A stretch of 64,000 nt of DNA from Bradyrhizobium canariense (GCF_019402665.1 NZ_VSST01000013.1:1-64000), one strand, 5' to 3'. Positions 42,228-51,535 are shown, numbered from the stretch's first letter. The notes: generated by a model not told the origin, from the letters alone. Numbers and translations are program-made.

Positions 42228-42926
42228 TTACTTGTCCACGAAGGTCACGGTCTCGGCCACGCTCGCACGCGACGTGCGGTAGCTGTTGACCTTATGGGCG
42301 TTGTCGGCATAGCCGAACGAAATGCCGCAAACGATGCGGCGATCATCAGGCAGATTGAAATGGCGGCGGATCAGGCCGGAGTGGCGCGCGAGCGCCGCCT
42401 GCGGAATCGTACCGAGCCCGAGCGCCTGCGCGGCCAGCATGAAGTTCGAGACATAGGCGCCGCAATCGATCGCACCGTAGATGCCGAGCGGCTCGTCGGT
42501 GTGGATGATGGCCACATGCGGCGCACCGAAGAAATTGTAGTTCTCTAGCGCCTGCTTCGCGTACGCCGTCTTGTCTCCGCGCACGATGCCGAGCGTGTTG
42601 TAGAGCTGAAAACCGCTCTCGCGGCGGCGTTCGAGGTACGCGCCGAGATATTCGCGTGGCGGCGGGAAATCATAGTCGTCCCCGAGACCGCCCGAAGCCT
42701 CCTTATAAATCAGATTGCGGAAACGCTCCTTGGCCTCGCCGCTGGCGATGACGATCTGCCAGGGCTGGCTGTTGCACCAGGACGCCGTGCGCTGCGCGGT
42801 GGTCAGCAAATGTTCGATCGTCGCGCGATCGACCTCCTTGGCCAGGAAGGCACGGACCGAGTAGCGCTCGTTGAGCAGCTCTTCGAGCACGCCGATGCGG
42901 TCGTCTTGCTTTACTTGTGCGTCCAT
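42228..42926 (-). CDS. Nitroreductase family protein
   Basis: A 232-residue FMN flavoprotein of the nitroreductase fold: RYSVRAFLAKEVDRATIEHLL near residue 21 with the FMN-phosphate Arg-Ser-x-Arg (core RYSVRAF), ASWCNSQPWQIVIA near 48-61, and GAYVSNFMLAAQALGLGTIP near 155-174. It reduces nitro groups, quinones or related electrophiles with NAD(P)H. It is the last gene before a cluster of acyl-CoA genes on the same strand, separated from it by a dispersed repeat, so cotranscription is uncertain. Confidence 0.88.
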   Translation of the reverse strand: MDAQVKQDDRIGVLEELLNERYSVRAFLAKEVDRATIEHLLTTAQRTASWCNSQPWQIVIASGEAKERFRNLIYKEASGGLGDDYDFPPPREYLGAYLERRRESGFQLYNTLGIVRGDKTAYAKQALENYNFFGAPHVAIIHTDEPLGIYGAIDCGAYVSNFMLAAQALGLGTIPQAALARHSGLIRRHFNLPDDRRIVCGISFGYADNAHKVNSYRTSRASVAETVTFVDK

Positions 42927-42947
42927 GGATCAACTCGCGCCTTCTCT

Positions 42948-43044
42948 ACGTAAGGTGGGCAAAGGCGCATAGCGCCGTGCCCACCGACAGACTTACCTCG
43001 GCGCATCTGCATATGGTGGGCACGCTTCGCTTTGCCCACCCTAC
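42948..43044. repeat. Double inverted repeat of the GGTGGGC family
   Basis: Two hairpin units, GGTGGGC...GCCGTGCCCACC and GGTGGGCACGC...GCTTTGCCCACC, in tandem. This GTGGGCA/TGCCCAC repeat is a second dispersed family, different from the CATTCCGG and TTGTGGGAG types. Confidence 0.7.
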
Positions 43045-43065
43045 AAGATACAGCGAGAGGCTAGA

Positions 43066-44310
43066 TCACCGTCCCTTGGTCGGAATCTTGTTATACGGCA
43101 CGTCCTTGTCGACGCGGATGTCGCCCGGCAATCCCAGCACGCGCTCGGCGATGATGTTGCGCAAGATCTCGTCTGTGCCGCCCGCGATACGCATCGAGGG
43201 CGAGGACAGCAGCATCTGCTGAAACTGGCCCTGCACGGTTTCCTCGTCGCTGCCTGTAAGAACGCCGGCCGCGCCCTGGAGGTCCATGGCATAGGTCGCG
43301 ATGTCCTGCAGCATCATGCCGGACACGAGCTTGCCGATCGAATTCTCCGGCCCCGGCCGTTCACCCTTGGACAGCGCCGAGATCGCTCGGTAGCTGGTGT
43401 ATTTCAACCCGCTCGACTTCACGGCCCAGCTCGCAAGTTTTGAGCGCACGGCGGGATCGTCGATGGCGAGGCCATCCTCCATCATCAGATTGGAGCAGAA
43501 CTCGAACATCTCGGGCACGCCGGTCGCAAGCCGCGAGCCGATCGACATCCGCTCGTTCATCAACGTGGTCAGCGACACGCTCCAGCCCTCGCCGACGGCG
43601 CCGAGGCGCTGGCTGTCGGGAATGACGACGTCGGTGAAATAGACCTCGTTGAACTCCTGCATGCCGTTGGCCTGCTTGATCGGCCGCACCTCGACGCCAG
43701 GGCTCTTCATGTCCAGGAAGAACATGGTGAGACCCTTGTGCTTGGGCACATTGGGATCGGTGCGCGCGATCAAAAGTCCGTAGTCGGAATAGTGCGCGCC
43801 GGAGGTCCAGATCTTCTGGCCGTTGACGACCCAATTGTCGCCCTTCTTCTCCGCGCGCGTGCGCAAGCCCGCGACGTCGGAGCCCGCCGACGGCTCGGAG
43901 AACAGCTGGCACCAGATCTCCTCGCCTGCGGCCAGCTTCGGCAAATGGCGCCGCTTGGCGTCCTCGCTGCCAAAAGCCATCACGGTTGGGCCGCACATGC
44001 CCTCGCCGATCTGGAACGGCTGCGTCAGCTTGCCATAGACGCCTTCCTCCTGCTGCCAGATCACCCGCTCGATCGGCGTTGCACCCCGGCCGCCATATTC
44101 CTTGGGCCAATGTAGGCAGGCCCAATTGCCTTCGGCCTTCTTCTTCTGCCAGGCCTTGCCGACATCGACGATGTCGTGGTTGGCGAGCCGGATACGGCCG
44201 AGCGAGGATTTTGACAGCTCGGCCAAAAACTCCTTCGGCGCGTTGGCCTCGACCCATTTGCGCGCGGTCTCGCGGAATGCGGCTTCCTGCGGGGTGTCGT
44301 CGAAATTCAT
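43066..44310 (-). CDS. Acyl-CoA dehydrogenase, tandem copy A
   Basis: A 414-residue FAD enzyme that introduces the alpha-beta double bond into an acyl-CoA. Landmarks are YGGRGATPIERVIWQ, QLFSEPSAGSDVAGLRTRA (core SEPSAGSDVAGL), VNGQKIWTSGAHYSDY and GGTDEILRNIIAERVLGLPG. The stretch before the last motif reads MRIAGGTDE, so the position occupied by the catalytic Glu in medium-chain enzymes is not Glu here. The next gene is a very close paralogue. The two may form a mixed oligomer. Confidence 0.9.
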   Translation of the reverse strand: MNFDDTPQEAAFRETARKWVEANAPKEFLAELSKSSLGRIRLANHDIVDVGKAWQKKKAEGNWACLHWPKEYGGRGATPIERVIWQQEEGVYGKLTQPFQIGEGMCGPTVMAFGSEDAKRRHLPKLAAGEEIWCQLFSEPSAGSDVAGLRTRAEKKGDNWVVNGQKIWTSGAHYSDYGLLIARTDPNVPKHKGLTMFFLDMKSPGVEVRPIKQANGMQEFNEVYFTDVVIPDSQRLGAVGEGWSVSLTTLMNERMSIGSRLATGVPEMFEFCSNLMMEDGLAIDDPAVRSKLASWAVKSSGLKYTSYRAISALSKGERPGPENSIGKLVSGMMLQDIATYAMDLQGAAGVLTGSDEETVQGQFQQMLLSSPSMRIAGGTDEILRNIIAERVLGLPGDIRVDKDVPYNKIPTKGR

Positions 44311-44343
44311 GGCGGACCTCTTCGTTCTTGCTCTGTCTTAGTC

Positions 44344-44443
44344 CCTCATGGTGAGGAGGCGCGCAGCGCCGTCTCAAACCACGAGGCCCCAGTCGGGCCT
44401 GCATCCTTCGAGACGCCGCGTTCCGCGGCTCCTCAGGATGAGG
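44344..44443. repeat. Dispersed inverted repeat between acyl-CoA dehydrogenase genes
   Basis: CCTCATGGTGAGGAG at the left and CTCCTCAGGATGAGG at the right are imperfect inverted ends, with inner hairpins GGCGCGCAGCGCC and CGCGTTCCGCG. This is a third repeat family of the Bradyrhizobium type. Confidence 0.7.
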
Positions 44444-44447
44444 ATCA

Positions 44448-45695
44448 TCAACCTCTTCCCTTCGTCGGGATCTTGTTGAACGGCACGTCCTTGTCCACCC
44501 GGATGTCGCCGGGCAGGCCCAACACCCGCTCGGCGATGATGTTGCGCATGATCTCGTCGGTGCCGCCTTCGACACGCGTGCCCGGCGCGCGCAGCAGCAT
44601 CGCCTGGAAACGGCCGGCGAGTTCGGAATCTTCAGGACCGCTGATCACACCGGCGGCGCCTTGCAGATCCAGCGCATAGGTCGCGACATCCTGGATCATC
44701 GAGCCCGCGACCAGCTTGCCGATGGAATTTTCCGGCCCCGGGCGCTCGCCCTTAGACAGCGCGGAGATCGCGCGCATGCTGGTGTAGCGCAACCCGCTCG
44801 CCTTCACCGCCCAGCTCGCCAGCTTCGCGCGCACCGCGCGGTCCTCGATTGCCGGGCCATCGTCCAGCATCAGGCTGGAGCAATATTCGAACAGCTCGGG
44901 GAAGCCTGTCGAGACGGCCGCGCCGATCGCGCTGCGCTCGTTCATCAGCGTGGTCAGCGAGACGTTCCAGCCGTCACCGACCTCGCCGAGGCGCTGATGA
45001 TCGGGAATGCGAACATTGGTGAAATAGACCTCGTTGAAGTCGGAAGCGCCGCTGGCCTGCTTGATCGGCCGCACCTCGACGCCGGGGCTCTTCATGTCCA
45101 GGAAGAACATGGTCAGGCCCTTGTGCTTGGGCACGGTCGGATCGGTGCGGGTGAGCAAAATGCCGTAATCGGAATAGTGCGCGCCCGACGTCCAGATCTT
45201 CTGGCCGTTGATGACCCACTCGTCGCCGTCTTTCTCCGCGCGCGTGCGCAGGCCCGCAACGTCGGAGCCGCCCGCGGGCTCGGAGAACAGCTGGCACCAG
45301 ACCTTTTCGCCGGAGGCGAGCGGCGGCAGATAGGCGCGCTTGTGCTCCTCGCGCGCGAACGCCATCATGGTCGGCCCGCACATGCCGTGGCCGATGATGA
45401 ACATGCGGGATAGCTGGCCGAACGGCCCCTCTTCCTGCTGCCAGATCACACGCTCGATCGGCGACGAGCCGCGGCCGCCATACTCCTTCGGCCAGTGCAG
45501 GCAGGCCCAGCCGGCATCGGCCTTCTTCTTTTGCCAGGCCTTTGCCACTTCCAGAATGTTGGCGTTCTTCAATTGCGTGCGGCCGAGCGAAGACTTGCGA
45601 AGCTCCTCCTCGTACTGCTTCGGTGCATTGGCCGCGATCCAGGCGCGAGCAGTGGCGCGAAATTCAGCTTCCTGCGGGGTATCGTCGAAGTTCAT
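44448..45695 (-). CDS. Acyl-CoA dehydrogenase, tandem copy B
   Basis: A 415-residue paralogue of copy A with the same start (MNFDDTPQEA), YGGRGSSPIERVIWQ, SEPAGGSDVAGL, IWTSGAHYSDY and the same C-terminal VDKDVPFNKIPTKGRG. It differs from A near the end, reading TRVEGGTDE where A has MRIAGGTDE, so an acidic residue sits one position before the medium-chain catalytic site. A difference between nearly identical copies may mean distinct roles in one complex. It lies behind acyl-CoA dehydrogenase C in the same orientation. Confidence 0.9.
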   Translation of the reverse strand: MNFDDTPQEAEFRATARAWIAANAPKQYEEELRKSSLGRTQLKNANILEVAKAWQKKKADAGWACLHWPKEYGGRGSSPIERVIWQQEEGPFGQLSRMFIIGHGMCGPTMMAFAREEHKRAYLPPLASGEKVWCQLFSEPAGGSDVAGLRTRAEKDGDEWVINGQKIWTSGAHYSDYGILLTRTDPTVPKHKGLTMFFLDMKSPGVEVRPIKQASGASDFNEVYFTNVRIPDHQRLGEVGDGWNVSLTTLMNERSAIGAAVSTGFPELFEYCSSLMLDDGPAIEDRAVRAKLASWAVKASGLRYTSMRAISALSKGERPGPENSIGKLVAGSMIQDVATYALDLQGAAGVISGPEDSELAGRFQAMLLRAPGTRVEGGTDEIMRNIIAERVLGLPGDIRVDKDVPFNKIPTKGRG

Positions 45696-45710
45696 GGTTC
45701 TATTCTCTCT

Positions 45711-45829
45711 GTCATTCCGGGGCGCGCGAAGCGCGAACCCGGAATCTCGACGTTATTCACTCATCTCTGGATTCTCGGATGTGCAATTGCACATCATAGT
45801 TCGCCGCTCTGCGGCGCCCCTGAATGACG
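45711..45829. repeat. Palindromic repeat of the GTCATTCCGG family
   Basis: GTCATTCCGGGGCGCGCG opens and CGGCGCCCCTGAATGAC closes the unit. Inside is a perfect TGTGCAATTGCACA palindrome. Same family as 13269, 20684, 57518 and 58447. Confidence 0.75.
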
Positions 45830-45835
45830 ATAACG

Positions 45836-46963
45836 TCACGCCGCGTTCTTCTTGCGCATACGGTCGATCAACTGGTCTTCCCAATAGGACAGGCTGCCGA
45901 GCCCGAGCGCCATGGCGTTGGCACGGCGGTAGTACATGTGGCAGTCGAACTCCCAGGTGAAACCCATGCCGCCGTGAACCTGGATGTTGTTCTTGGCGCA
46001 GTGCTGGAACGCCTGCGTCGCGCTGATGCGCGCGGCTGCAGCCGCTTCCGGCAATTCGGATGCATTGGTCGAGAGCGCCCAAGCGCCGTAATAGCTGTTG
46101 GAACGTGCCAGCGTCGCCGACACGTACATGTCTGCCAGCATGTGCTTGACGGCCTGGAACGAGCCGATCTGTCGGCCGAAGGCGATGCGGTCGAGCGCGT
46201 AGTCGCGGCCCATCTCCAGCGCGCGGTCGGAGCCGCCCACCTGCTCGAACGCGCAGAGCACCGCGGCGCGATCGAGCACTTGAGTCAAGATGCTCCAGCC
46301 TTCGCCGGCCGCGCCTAGCGGCTCTGCCTTGCAATCCCTGAAAGTGATCTCGGCCTGTCCGCGGGTCGGATCGAGGTTGGTCAGGCTTTTCACCTCGACG
46401 CCGCCGTCCTTGAGATCGACGATGAATAAGGAGATGTCGCCGTCGCGCCCGCTCGATCCCGTGCGTGCCGCGACCACCGCGAAGTCGGCGATCGCGCCAT
46501 CGGGGACCGGCTTCTTGACACCGTTGAGCACGCCGTTCGCAGCCGTCAGCTTGACGTTCTTCGGCGACGGATTGCCCTTGCCCTCGAACAGCGCCAGCGT
46601 TCCGATCGCCTCGCCCGAGGCAATTGCCGGCAACCATTTCTTCTTCTGCGCGTCGCTGCCGGCGATCAGCAGCGCTTCGGCTGCGAGATAGACGGTGGAG
46701 GAAAACGGCACCGGTGCGTTCGCCCGGCCCATCTCTTCAGCGATCACGCAAAGTTCGAGATGACCGGCGCCCGCGCCGCCAAAATCCTCGGGAATGGCGA
46801 CACCGAGAAAACCCATCTCGGCGAGGCTCTTCCACAGCTCCTTGTCGTATGGCGCCTTGCCGTCGAGAACCATGCGCACAGCTTTGGGTGGGCACTTCTC
46901 GGTGAGGAATTTGCGCGCCTGATCGCGGAGCTGCTTTTGGTCGTCGGAGAAATCGAAGTTCAT
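45836..46963 (-). CDS. Acyl-CoA dehydrogenase C
   Basis: A 375-residue member of a shorter acyl-CoA dehydrogenase branch: MNFDFSDDQKQLRDQARKFL start, FGGAGAGHLELCVIAEEMGR, RDCKAEPLGAAGEGW, and the late QVHGGMGFTWEFDCHMYYRR block. It differs clearly from copies A and B and resembles the partner subunits of heteromeric acyl-CoA dehydrogenases known from steroid-degrading actinobacteria. That pairing is inference. The gene follows the feruloyl-CoA-synthetase-like ligase by 27 bp. Confidence 0.9.
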   Translation of the reverse strand: MNFDFSDDQKQLRDQARKFLTEKCPPKAVRMVLDGKAPYDKELWKSLAEMGFLGVAIPEDFGGAGAGHLELCVIAEEMGRANAPVPFSSTVYLAAEALLIAGSDAQKKKWLPAIASGEAIGTLALFEGKGNPSPKNVKLTAANGVLNGVKKPVPDGAIADFAVVAARTGSSGRDGDISLFIVDLKDGGVEVKSLTNLDPTRGQAEITFRDCKAEPLGAAGEGWSILTQVLDRAAVLCAFEQVGGSDRALEMGRDYALDRIAFGRQIGSFQAVKHMLADMYVSATLARSNSYYGAWALSTNASELPEAAAAARISATQAFQHCAKNNIQVHGGMGFTWEFDCHMYYRRANAMALGLGSLSYWEDQLIDRMRKKNAA

Positions 46964-46990
46964 GGCGCGTATCCGTGTTGATGATGTCGA

Positions 46991-48862
46991 TTACTTGAGA
47001 ATGATGACGTCCCGGTCGAGCTTGTCGGCATAAAGCCGCTCCACCAGGGCGGCACGGCGCTCCAGGCCGGCGCGCTGGTTGATGTAGCCCTTGTCGGTGA
47101 GCTCGTTGCCGTCGATCGAGGGCGGTTCCGCCATCAGCATGGCGCGCGCGATGATACGGCTGCTGGCGCCTTCGCACTCCTTGTTGTGAGCCTCCAGCCC
47201 GCGCCTGAAGCAGGCGATCACCTCGGGATGCTTCACTGCGTCTCCGAAGCTGAGATCGGGATTGCCGACGAGCTGGCGGCAGGCATGCAGATTCGGCCAG
47301 GCCAGCAGGCCGATGAAGGCGCGATCCTGCCCCGCGACCAGCGCATCATGCACGACCGGCGTCGCGGCGGCGATCGCATCGGTGCGCAGCGAGCCGACAT
47401 GGACGAAGGTGCCGGTGGTCAGCTTGAAATCCTCGACCACGCGCCCGGCAAAGATGATTCCCTTCACCGGATCGGAATCGTCGACGAAGATGCCGGCGTC
47501 ACCGATGCAATAAAAACCTTCCTCGTCGAACATTTTCTTCGTCAGGTCAGGCTGGCCGAAATATCCCGGCGTGACGTTGACGCCGCGCAGACGCAGCTCG
47601 TATTTCGAGCCGCAAGGCACCATCTTCAACTCGACGCCGGGGAACGGCAGGCCGATCAGGCCGACGCGCTCGGTGTCCCAATAGGTGCCGGTCGAGGTCG
47701 GCGCGGTCTCGGTCGAGCCCCAGCCGGTGTAGAACACGATGCGCTCGCCAGTGGTCTTCACGGCCAAAGCCTGCATGCGGTCGTAGAGATCATCCGGCAG
47801 TCGTGCGCCGCCATAGGCCATGATCGAGAGGTTCTTGAAGAAGGACCGGCACAGCGCCTCGTCCTTCTCCATGGCCGCGGCGAGCGCGGCATAGCCGGCG
47901 GGCACGTTGGCGTAATAGGTCGGCGAGATCTCGCGCAGATTGCGCAGCGTCTCATCGAACTGGCCCGGCATCGGCCGGCCGTCGTCGATATAGAGTGTGC
48001 CGCCGTCGACCAGGATCGGGTGGAACGCCGCATTGCCGCCCATCGTGTGGTTCCAGGGCATCCAGTCCAGCATGGTCGAGATCGGACCGCCGGGATCGCG
48101 CGGCCGCACCTGCATCATCATCGCCGCATTGGCGCACATCATCGCTTGCGTGTTGATGACGGCCTTGGGCATGCCGGTCGAGCCTGACGTGAACAGCAGT
48201 TTGCCGACGGTCTCAGGCGTGATCTTTGCAATCGACGTTTCGACATCGGCAGTCACGGCCGTCGCCGCGAGCGCGGCAAAGCTGACGCTCTCGATGTCCT
48301 CGCAGGGTCGCAAGACGTGAACGACGGTGACGCCGGTGAGATCGAGCGCTTTCAGCGCCTTCTCGAAGGTCGGGCCGTCCTGCACCATCACCACGCCGGG
48401 CTTGATCAGGTCGAACAAATATTTCAGCTTGACGTGATCATGGCTCATTAAGGAGTAGGCCGGCGAGACCGGCGCGGCGGGGACGCGAGCCTGCATCGCG
48501 GCCTGCGTCATCAGCGCGTGCTCGATCGAATTGCCGGAGAGGATCGTGACCGGGCGGCCGTCGAGCGCGAGATTGAGCAGGCCTTGCGTCAGCGCATCCA
48601 CGGTGCGCTTGGCCTCCCCATAGGACACCTTACGCCATTCGCGGTTCGGGCCGCCGCGCTGGGCAAGCCAGATCCGCTCGGGCGCTTCCTTCGCCCATTT
48701 TGCCAGCGAAGCCGGGATATGCTTCTCGTAGGTCTGCAGCGGGATGCGCGACTTCAGCACCACCGTGCCGTCGTCGCGGCGCTCGACATCGATGTCGCGC
48801 GCAAGCCACTTGACCTTGCGAAAGGCGGGCTTCGTCATCACCGCCGCCGCGCTTCCACTCAT
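46991..48862 (-). CDS. Feruloyl-CoA-synthetase-like AMP ligase
   Basis: A 623-residue acyl/aryl-CoA ligase. The N-terminus (RKVKWLARDIDVERRDDG) and the ligase motifs LLFTSGSTGMPKA, GWGSTETAPT and IIFAGRVVEDFKL are typical of the feruloyl-CoA synthetase branch (Fcs). The last motif replaces the usual GRxKD-type hinge. It should activate a cinnamate-like or other carboxylic acid to its CoA ester, feeding the dehydrogenase, hydratase and SDR genes beside it. GGGAG precedes the ATG. The actual acid is unknown. Confidence 0.85.
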   Translation of the reverse strand: MSGSAAAVMTKPAFRKVKWLARDIDVERRDDGTVVLKSRIPLQTYEKHIPASLAKWAKEAPERIWLAQRGGPNREWRKVSYGEAKRTVDALTQGLLNLALDGRPVTILSGNSIEHALMTQAAMQARVPAAPVSPAYSLMSHDHVKLKYLFDLIKPGVVMVQDGPTFEKALKALDLTGVTVVHVLRPCEDIESVSFAALAATAVTADVETSIAKITPETVGKLLFTSGSTGMPKAVINTQAMMCANAAMMMQVRPRDPGGPISTMLDWMPWNHTMGGNAAFHPILVDGGTLYIDDGRPMPGQFDETLRNLREISPTYYANVPAGYAALAAAMEKDEALCRSFFKNLSIMAYGGARLPDDLYDRMQALAVKTTGERIVFYTGWGSTETAPTSTGTYWDTERVGLIGLPFPGVELKMVPCGSKYELRLRGVNVTPGYFGQPDLTKKMFDEEGFYCIGDAGIFVDDSDPVKGIIFAGRVVEDFKLTTGTFVHVGSLRTDAIAAATPVVHDALVAGQDRAFIGLLAWPNLHACRQLVGNPDLSFGDAVKHPEVIACFRRGLEAHNKECEGASSRIIARAMLMAEPPSIDGNELTDKGYINQRAGLERRAALVERLYADKLDRDVIILK

Positions 48863-48905
48863 TGTGCGTCTCCCGGAATTTCTCGTCCTTTACGGATCTT
48901 CATTG

Positions 48906-49712
48906 TCAGCGCCTGATATAGACAGGCTTTCGCTTCTCAAGGAAGGCCCTGATGCCTTCCGAAAACTCCTCGGAGCGGCTGCACAGGACCTGGTTGCGAT
49001 CCTCCATCGCGATCACGGCTTCCAGCGATCCGGCATCGACGCTCATGTTGAGACATTCCTTGGACAGGCGTAAGCCCACGGGCGAGGCCGTGATCATCGC
49101 GTCGACATAGGGTTCGGCGGCATCATCGAGCTTGTCCTCCTCGACGACCTCGGAGACCAGCCCGACCGCGAGCGCCCGTTCGGCGCCGATGAAGCGCCCT
49201 GTGAGAATCAGCTCCGAGGCCACGGAGACACCGACCAGGCGCGGTAGGAAATAGCTGGTGCCGATGTCGCAGCCGCCAAGGCCGAGCTTGATGAAAGCGC
49301 AGTTCATCCGCGCCGATCTCGTCGCGATGCGAATGTCGGAGGCGAGCGCCAGCGCAAAGCCGCCGCCGGCCGCCGCGCCCTGTACCAGCGCGAGGATCGG
49401 CTGCGGACAGCGCCGCATCAGCATCACGATGTCGGCGATGCGCCGCTGCGAGTCCAGCGACTCCGTGACACCGGGCGGCTCCTGCTGGCCGGCACGACGC
49501 GCCATCGCCGCCTTGAGATCGAGCCCTGCGCAAAAATTCTTGCCGGCGCCCTTCAGCACCACGACGCGCGTGTCGCGGTTGCGCTGAAGGCCCTGGAAGT
49601 AGACATTGAGCGCGTCGATCAGCGCAGGATCGAGCGCGTTGAGGTGTTCGGGACGATTGAGCGTCACGGTGTCGACGCCGTCGTTGTGCTCGATCAGCAG
49701 CGGTTGGGACAT
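48906..49712 (-). CDS. Enoyl-CoA hydratase/isomerase family protein
   Basis: A 268-residue crotonase-fold enzyme: TLNRPEHLNALDPALIDAL near residue 17 (core NRPEHLNAL), oxyanion segment GAGKNFCAGLDLKA, and GAAAGGGFALALASDIRIA. One catalytic acidic residue position near KLGLGGCDIGTSYFLPR reads Gly/Cys-Asp rather than the common Glu, so hydratase activity is likely but isomerase or other thioester chemistry is possible. The ATG at 49712 has GAGG 7 bp ahead. Upstream codons in frame run through a repeat. Confidence 0.88.
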   Translation of the reverse strand: MSQPLLIEHNDGVDTVTLNRPEHLNALDPALIDALNVYFQGLQRNRDTRVVVLKGAGKNFCAGLDLKAAMARRAGQQEPPGVTESLDSQRRIADIVMLMRRCPQPILALVQGAAAGGGFALALASDIRIATRSARMNCAFIKLGLGGCDIGTSYFLPRLVGVSVASELILTGRFIGAERALAVGLVSEVVEEDKLDDAAEPYVDAMITASPVGLRLSKECLNMSVDAGSLEAVIAMEDRNQVLCSRSEEFSEGIRAFLEKRKPVYIRR

Positions 49713-49756
49713 GAGGCGCCTCGTGCTTGCCGCCATTCGCGGTGCCGATTGCTGCG

Positions 49757-49890
49757 CCCTCTCCCCTTGTGGGAGAGGGCATGTACGCTGTGAGCTCGGA
49801 ATTCGCCTGGGTGAGGGGTCTGTCTCCGTGGATAGAGACCCCTCATCCGGCGCGCTACGCGCGCCACCTTCTCCCACAAGGGGAGAAGGA
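49757..49890. repeat. REP-like inverted repeat between hydratase and SDR genes
   Basis: CCCTCTCCCCTTGTGGGAG at the left and CTTCTCCCACAAGGGGAG at the right, with inner CCCCTCATCCGGCGCGC. Same family as 4372 and 30697. It separates two co-directional genes. Confidence 0.75.
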
Positions 49891-49899
49891 AAAAGAGCC

Positions 49900-50658
49900 C
49901 TAACGCGGCGCCATGCGGATCGCGCCGTCGAGGCGAATTGTCTCGCCATTGAGCATCGGGTTCTCGACGATGTGCACGGCGAGCGAGCCGTATTCATTGG
50001 CGTCGCCGAGTCGCGCGGGATGCGGCACCTGGGCACCGAGGCTCTTGCGGGCCTCTTCGTTCAAGCCCATCAGCAGCGGCGTCAGGAACAGGCCGGGCGC
50101 GATGGTGTTGACGCGGATCTTCTGGCTCGCTAGATCGCGCGCCGCCGGCAGGGTAAGGCCAACGACACCGCCCTTCGACGCCGCATAAGCGATCTGGCCG
50201 ATCTGGCCTTCGTAAGCCGCGACCGACGCCGTGTTGACGATGACGCCGCGCTCTTCACCGACCGGCTCGATCGTGACGAGGCGCTCGGCGAACAGACGCA
50301 GGCAGTTGAAGGTGCCGATCAAATTGACGTTGATGATGCGCGCGAATTTTTCCAGCGGGTAGACGCCGTCGCGGCCGACGATGCGCTGCGATCCGCCGAT
50401 GCCGGCGCAGTTCATCAGCACGCGCGCGACGCCGTGCGCAGCTTCCGCCTTGGCGATCGCCGCCTTGATCTGCTCCTCGCTGGTGACATCGGCGTGGAGC
50501 GCGATGCCCTTCACTTCGGCGGCGACCTTCTCAGCGTTTTCCTTACTCTGGTCGATCACGCCGATCTTGGCGCCCTTGGCGGCCATGGCGCGGGCGGTCG
50601 CGGCACCAAGGCCCGACCCGCCGCCGGTGATAAGAACGGCTACGTCTTTCAACTGCAT
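49900..50658 (-). CDS. Short-chain 3-hydroxyacyl-CoA dehydrogenase (type II-like)
   Basis: A 252-residue SDR enzyme: GGGSGLGAATARAM loop near 12-25, DVTSEEQ, NCAGIGG, Ser in NTASVAAYEG, YxxxK in YAASKGG, and LGAQVPHPARLGDANEYGSL (core PARLGDANEYG) near the C-terminus. This late signature is shared with human HSD17B10 and bacterial 3-hydroxyacyl-CoA dehydrogenases, so oxidation of a 3-hydroxyacyl-CoA with NAD is the likely step. It fits between the hydratase and the thiolase in a beta-oxidation sequence. Confidence 0.9.
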   Translation of the reverse strand: MQLKDVAVLITGGGSGLGAATARAMAAKGAKIGVIDQSKENAEKVAAEVKGIALHADVTSEEQIKAAIAKAEAAHGVARVLMNCAGIGGSQRIVGRDGVYPLEKFARIINVNLIGTFNCLRLFAERLVTIEPVGEERGVIVNTASVAAYEGQIGQIAYAASKGGVVGLTLPAARDLASQKIRVNTIAPGLFLTPLLMGLNEEARKSLGAQVPHPARLGDANEYGSLAVHIVENPMLNGETIRLDGAIRMAPR

Positions 50659-50724
50659 CGCAAATACCTTTCCTCTACCTTTTCCTTGGGCGTTTCTTCT
50701 CTAGACTTCTGCGTTCTGGCCAGA

Positions 50725-51384
50725 TCATCCGGCCGCGGCAGCTTCCTCGCCTTGCGTGAGGATGCCGCCGCAGATCAGCGTTTCCATGTGCTTGATATAT
50801 TGCCGGCAGACGTCGTCGGTGACCGGGCCGACGCCGGTCGCGCGTGACATCGCGTGCCGGCCGAAGAACAAATGATCGCAGGCGCCGATCAGGCTGGTGT
50901 AGAACAACACCGGATCGGTGGCGCGGAATTCGCCCTGACTGACGCCTTCGGCTAGCAGGCGGCGATGGAAATCCAGCAGCGGCGCGACGAAGAATTTCGA
51001 GACTTCGTCCGCGGAGCCCGCGACGCTCTCGTGCAGCAGATAGTGAATCAACCGGTTCATGTAGGGAAACCGGTGATAGGCGCGGATGATGCCGCCGATG
51101 TGCAGCTTCAGCTTCGCGGTCGGCGTGATCGGCTGCGCCAGCAGATATTCGAGATTGGACAGTTCCGTCCCCGCGTCGCGCTCGAGCAGCGCCAACAGTA
51201 GGCCGTCCTTGTTGCCGAAGTGATATTTGACCAGCGCCGCGTTGGCGCCGGACTTCTGGGCGATGTCGCTCAGCGAAATCTCGATCGAGGAGCGTTCGAT
51301 CATCAGCTCGCTCGCGGCCACGAGCAATTTCTCTGCCGTGGAATTCTTTCCGCTGGGGAGCCTGTTCGGTACGCTGGTAGTCAC
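50725..51384 (-). CDS. TetR/AcrR family regulator
   Basis: A 219-residue repressor-type protein. The N-terminal helix-turn-helix is in EISLSDIAQKSGANAALVKYHFGNKDGLL (core IAQKSGANAALVKYHFGNK, about 40-58), followed by a helical ligand domain. It is encoded at the head of the minus-strand acyl-CoA genes and diverges from the thiolase, so it most likely controls both directions in response to an acyl-CoA. An AT-rich near-palindrome in the 150-bp interval is the obvious site. Confidence 0.9.
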   Translation of the reverse strand: MTTSVPNRLPSGKNSTAEKLLVAASELMIERSSIEISLSDIAQKSGANAALVKYHFGNKDGLLLALLERDAGTELSNLEYLLAQPITPTAKLKLHIGGIIRAYHRFPYMNRLIHYLLHESVAGSADEVSKFFVAPLLDFHRRLLAEGVSQGEFRATDPVLFYTSLIGACDHLFFGRHAMSRATGVGPVTDDVCRQYIKHMETLICGGILTQGEEAAAAG

Positions 51385-51447
51385 GGAGATCCCCGATTTA
51401 GCGCGAGAGCCGCCGCAGATAAGCCCAAGCAGCGCCTCTCCACAAGA

Positions 51448-51470
51448 GTTAATTGATCGATTGACTAAAC
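51448..51470. promoter_or_regulatory. Candidate TetR operator between regulator and thiolase
   Basis: GTTAATTGATC and GATTGACTAAAC form an imperfect inverted repeat in a short AT-rich island of the divergent promoter region. The match is 8 of 11 with one base offset. Assignment rests on position. Confidence 0.4.
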
Positions 51471-51535
51471 GACCAGTCGCCCCTTAAATCCGCCCCGACA
51501 ACCAACCATTCAGAATAATCCAGGGAGAAACCGAC

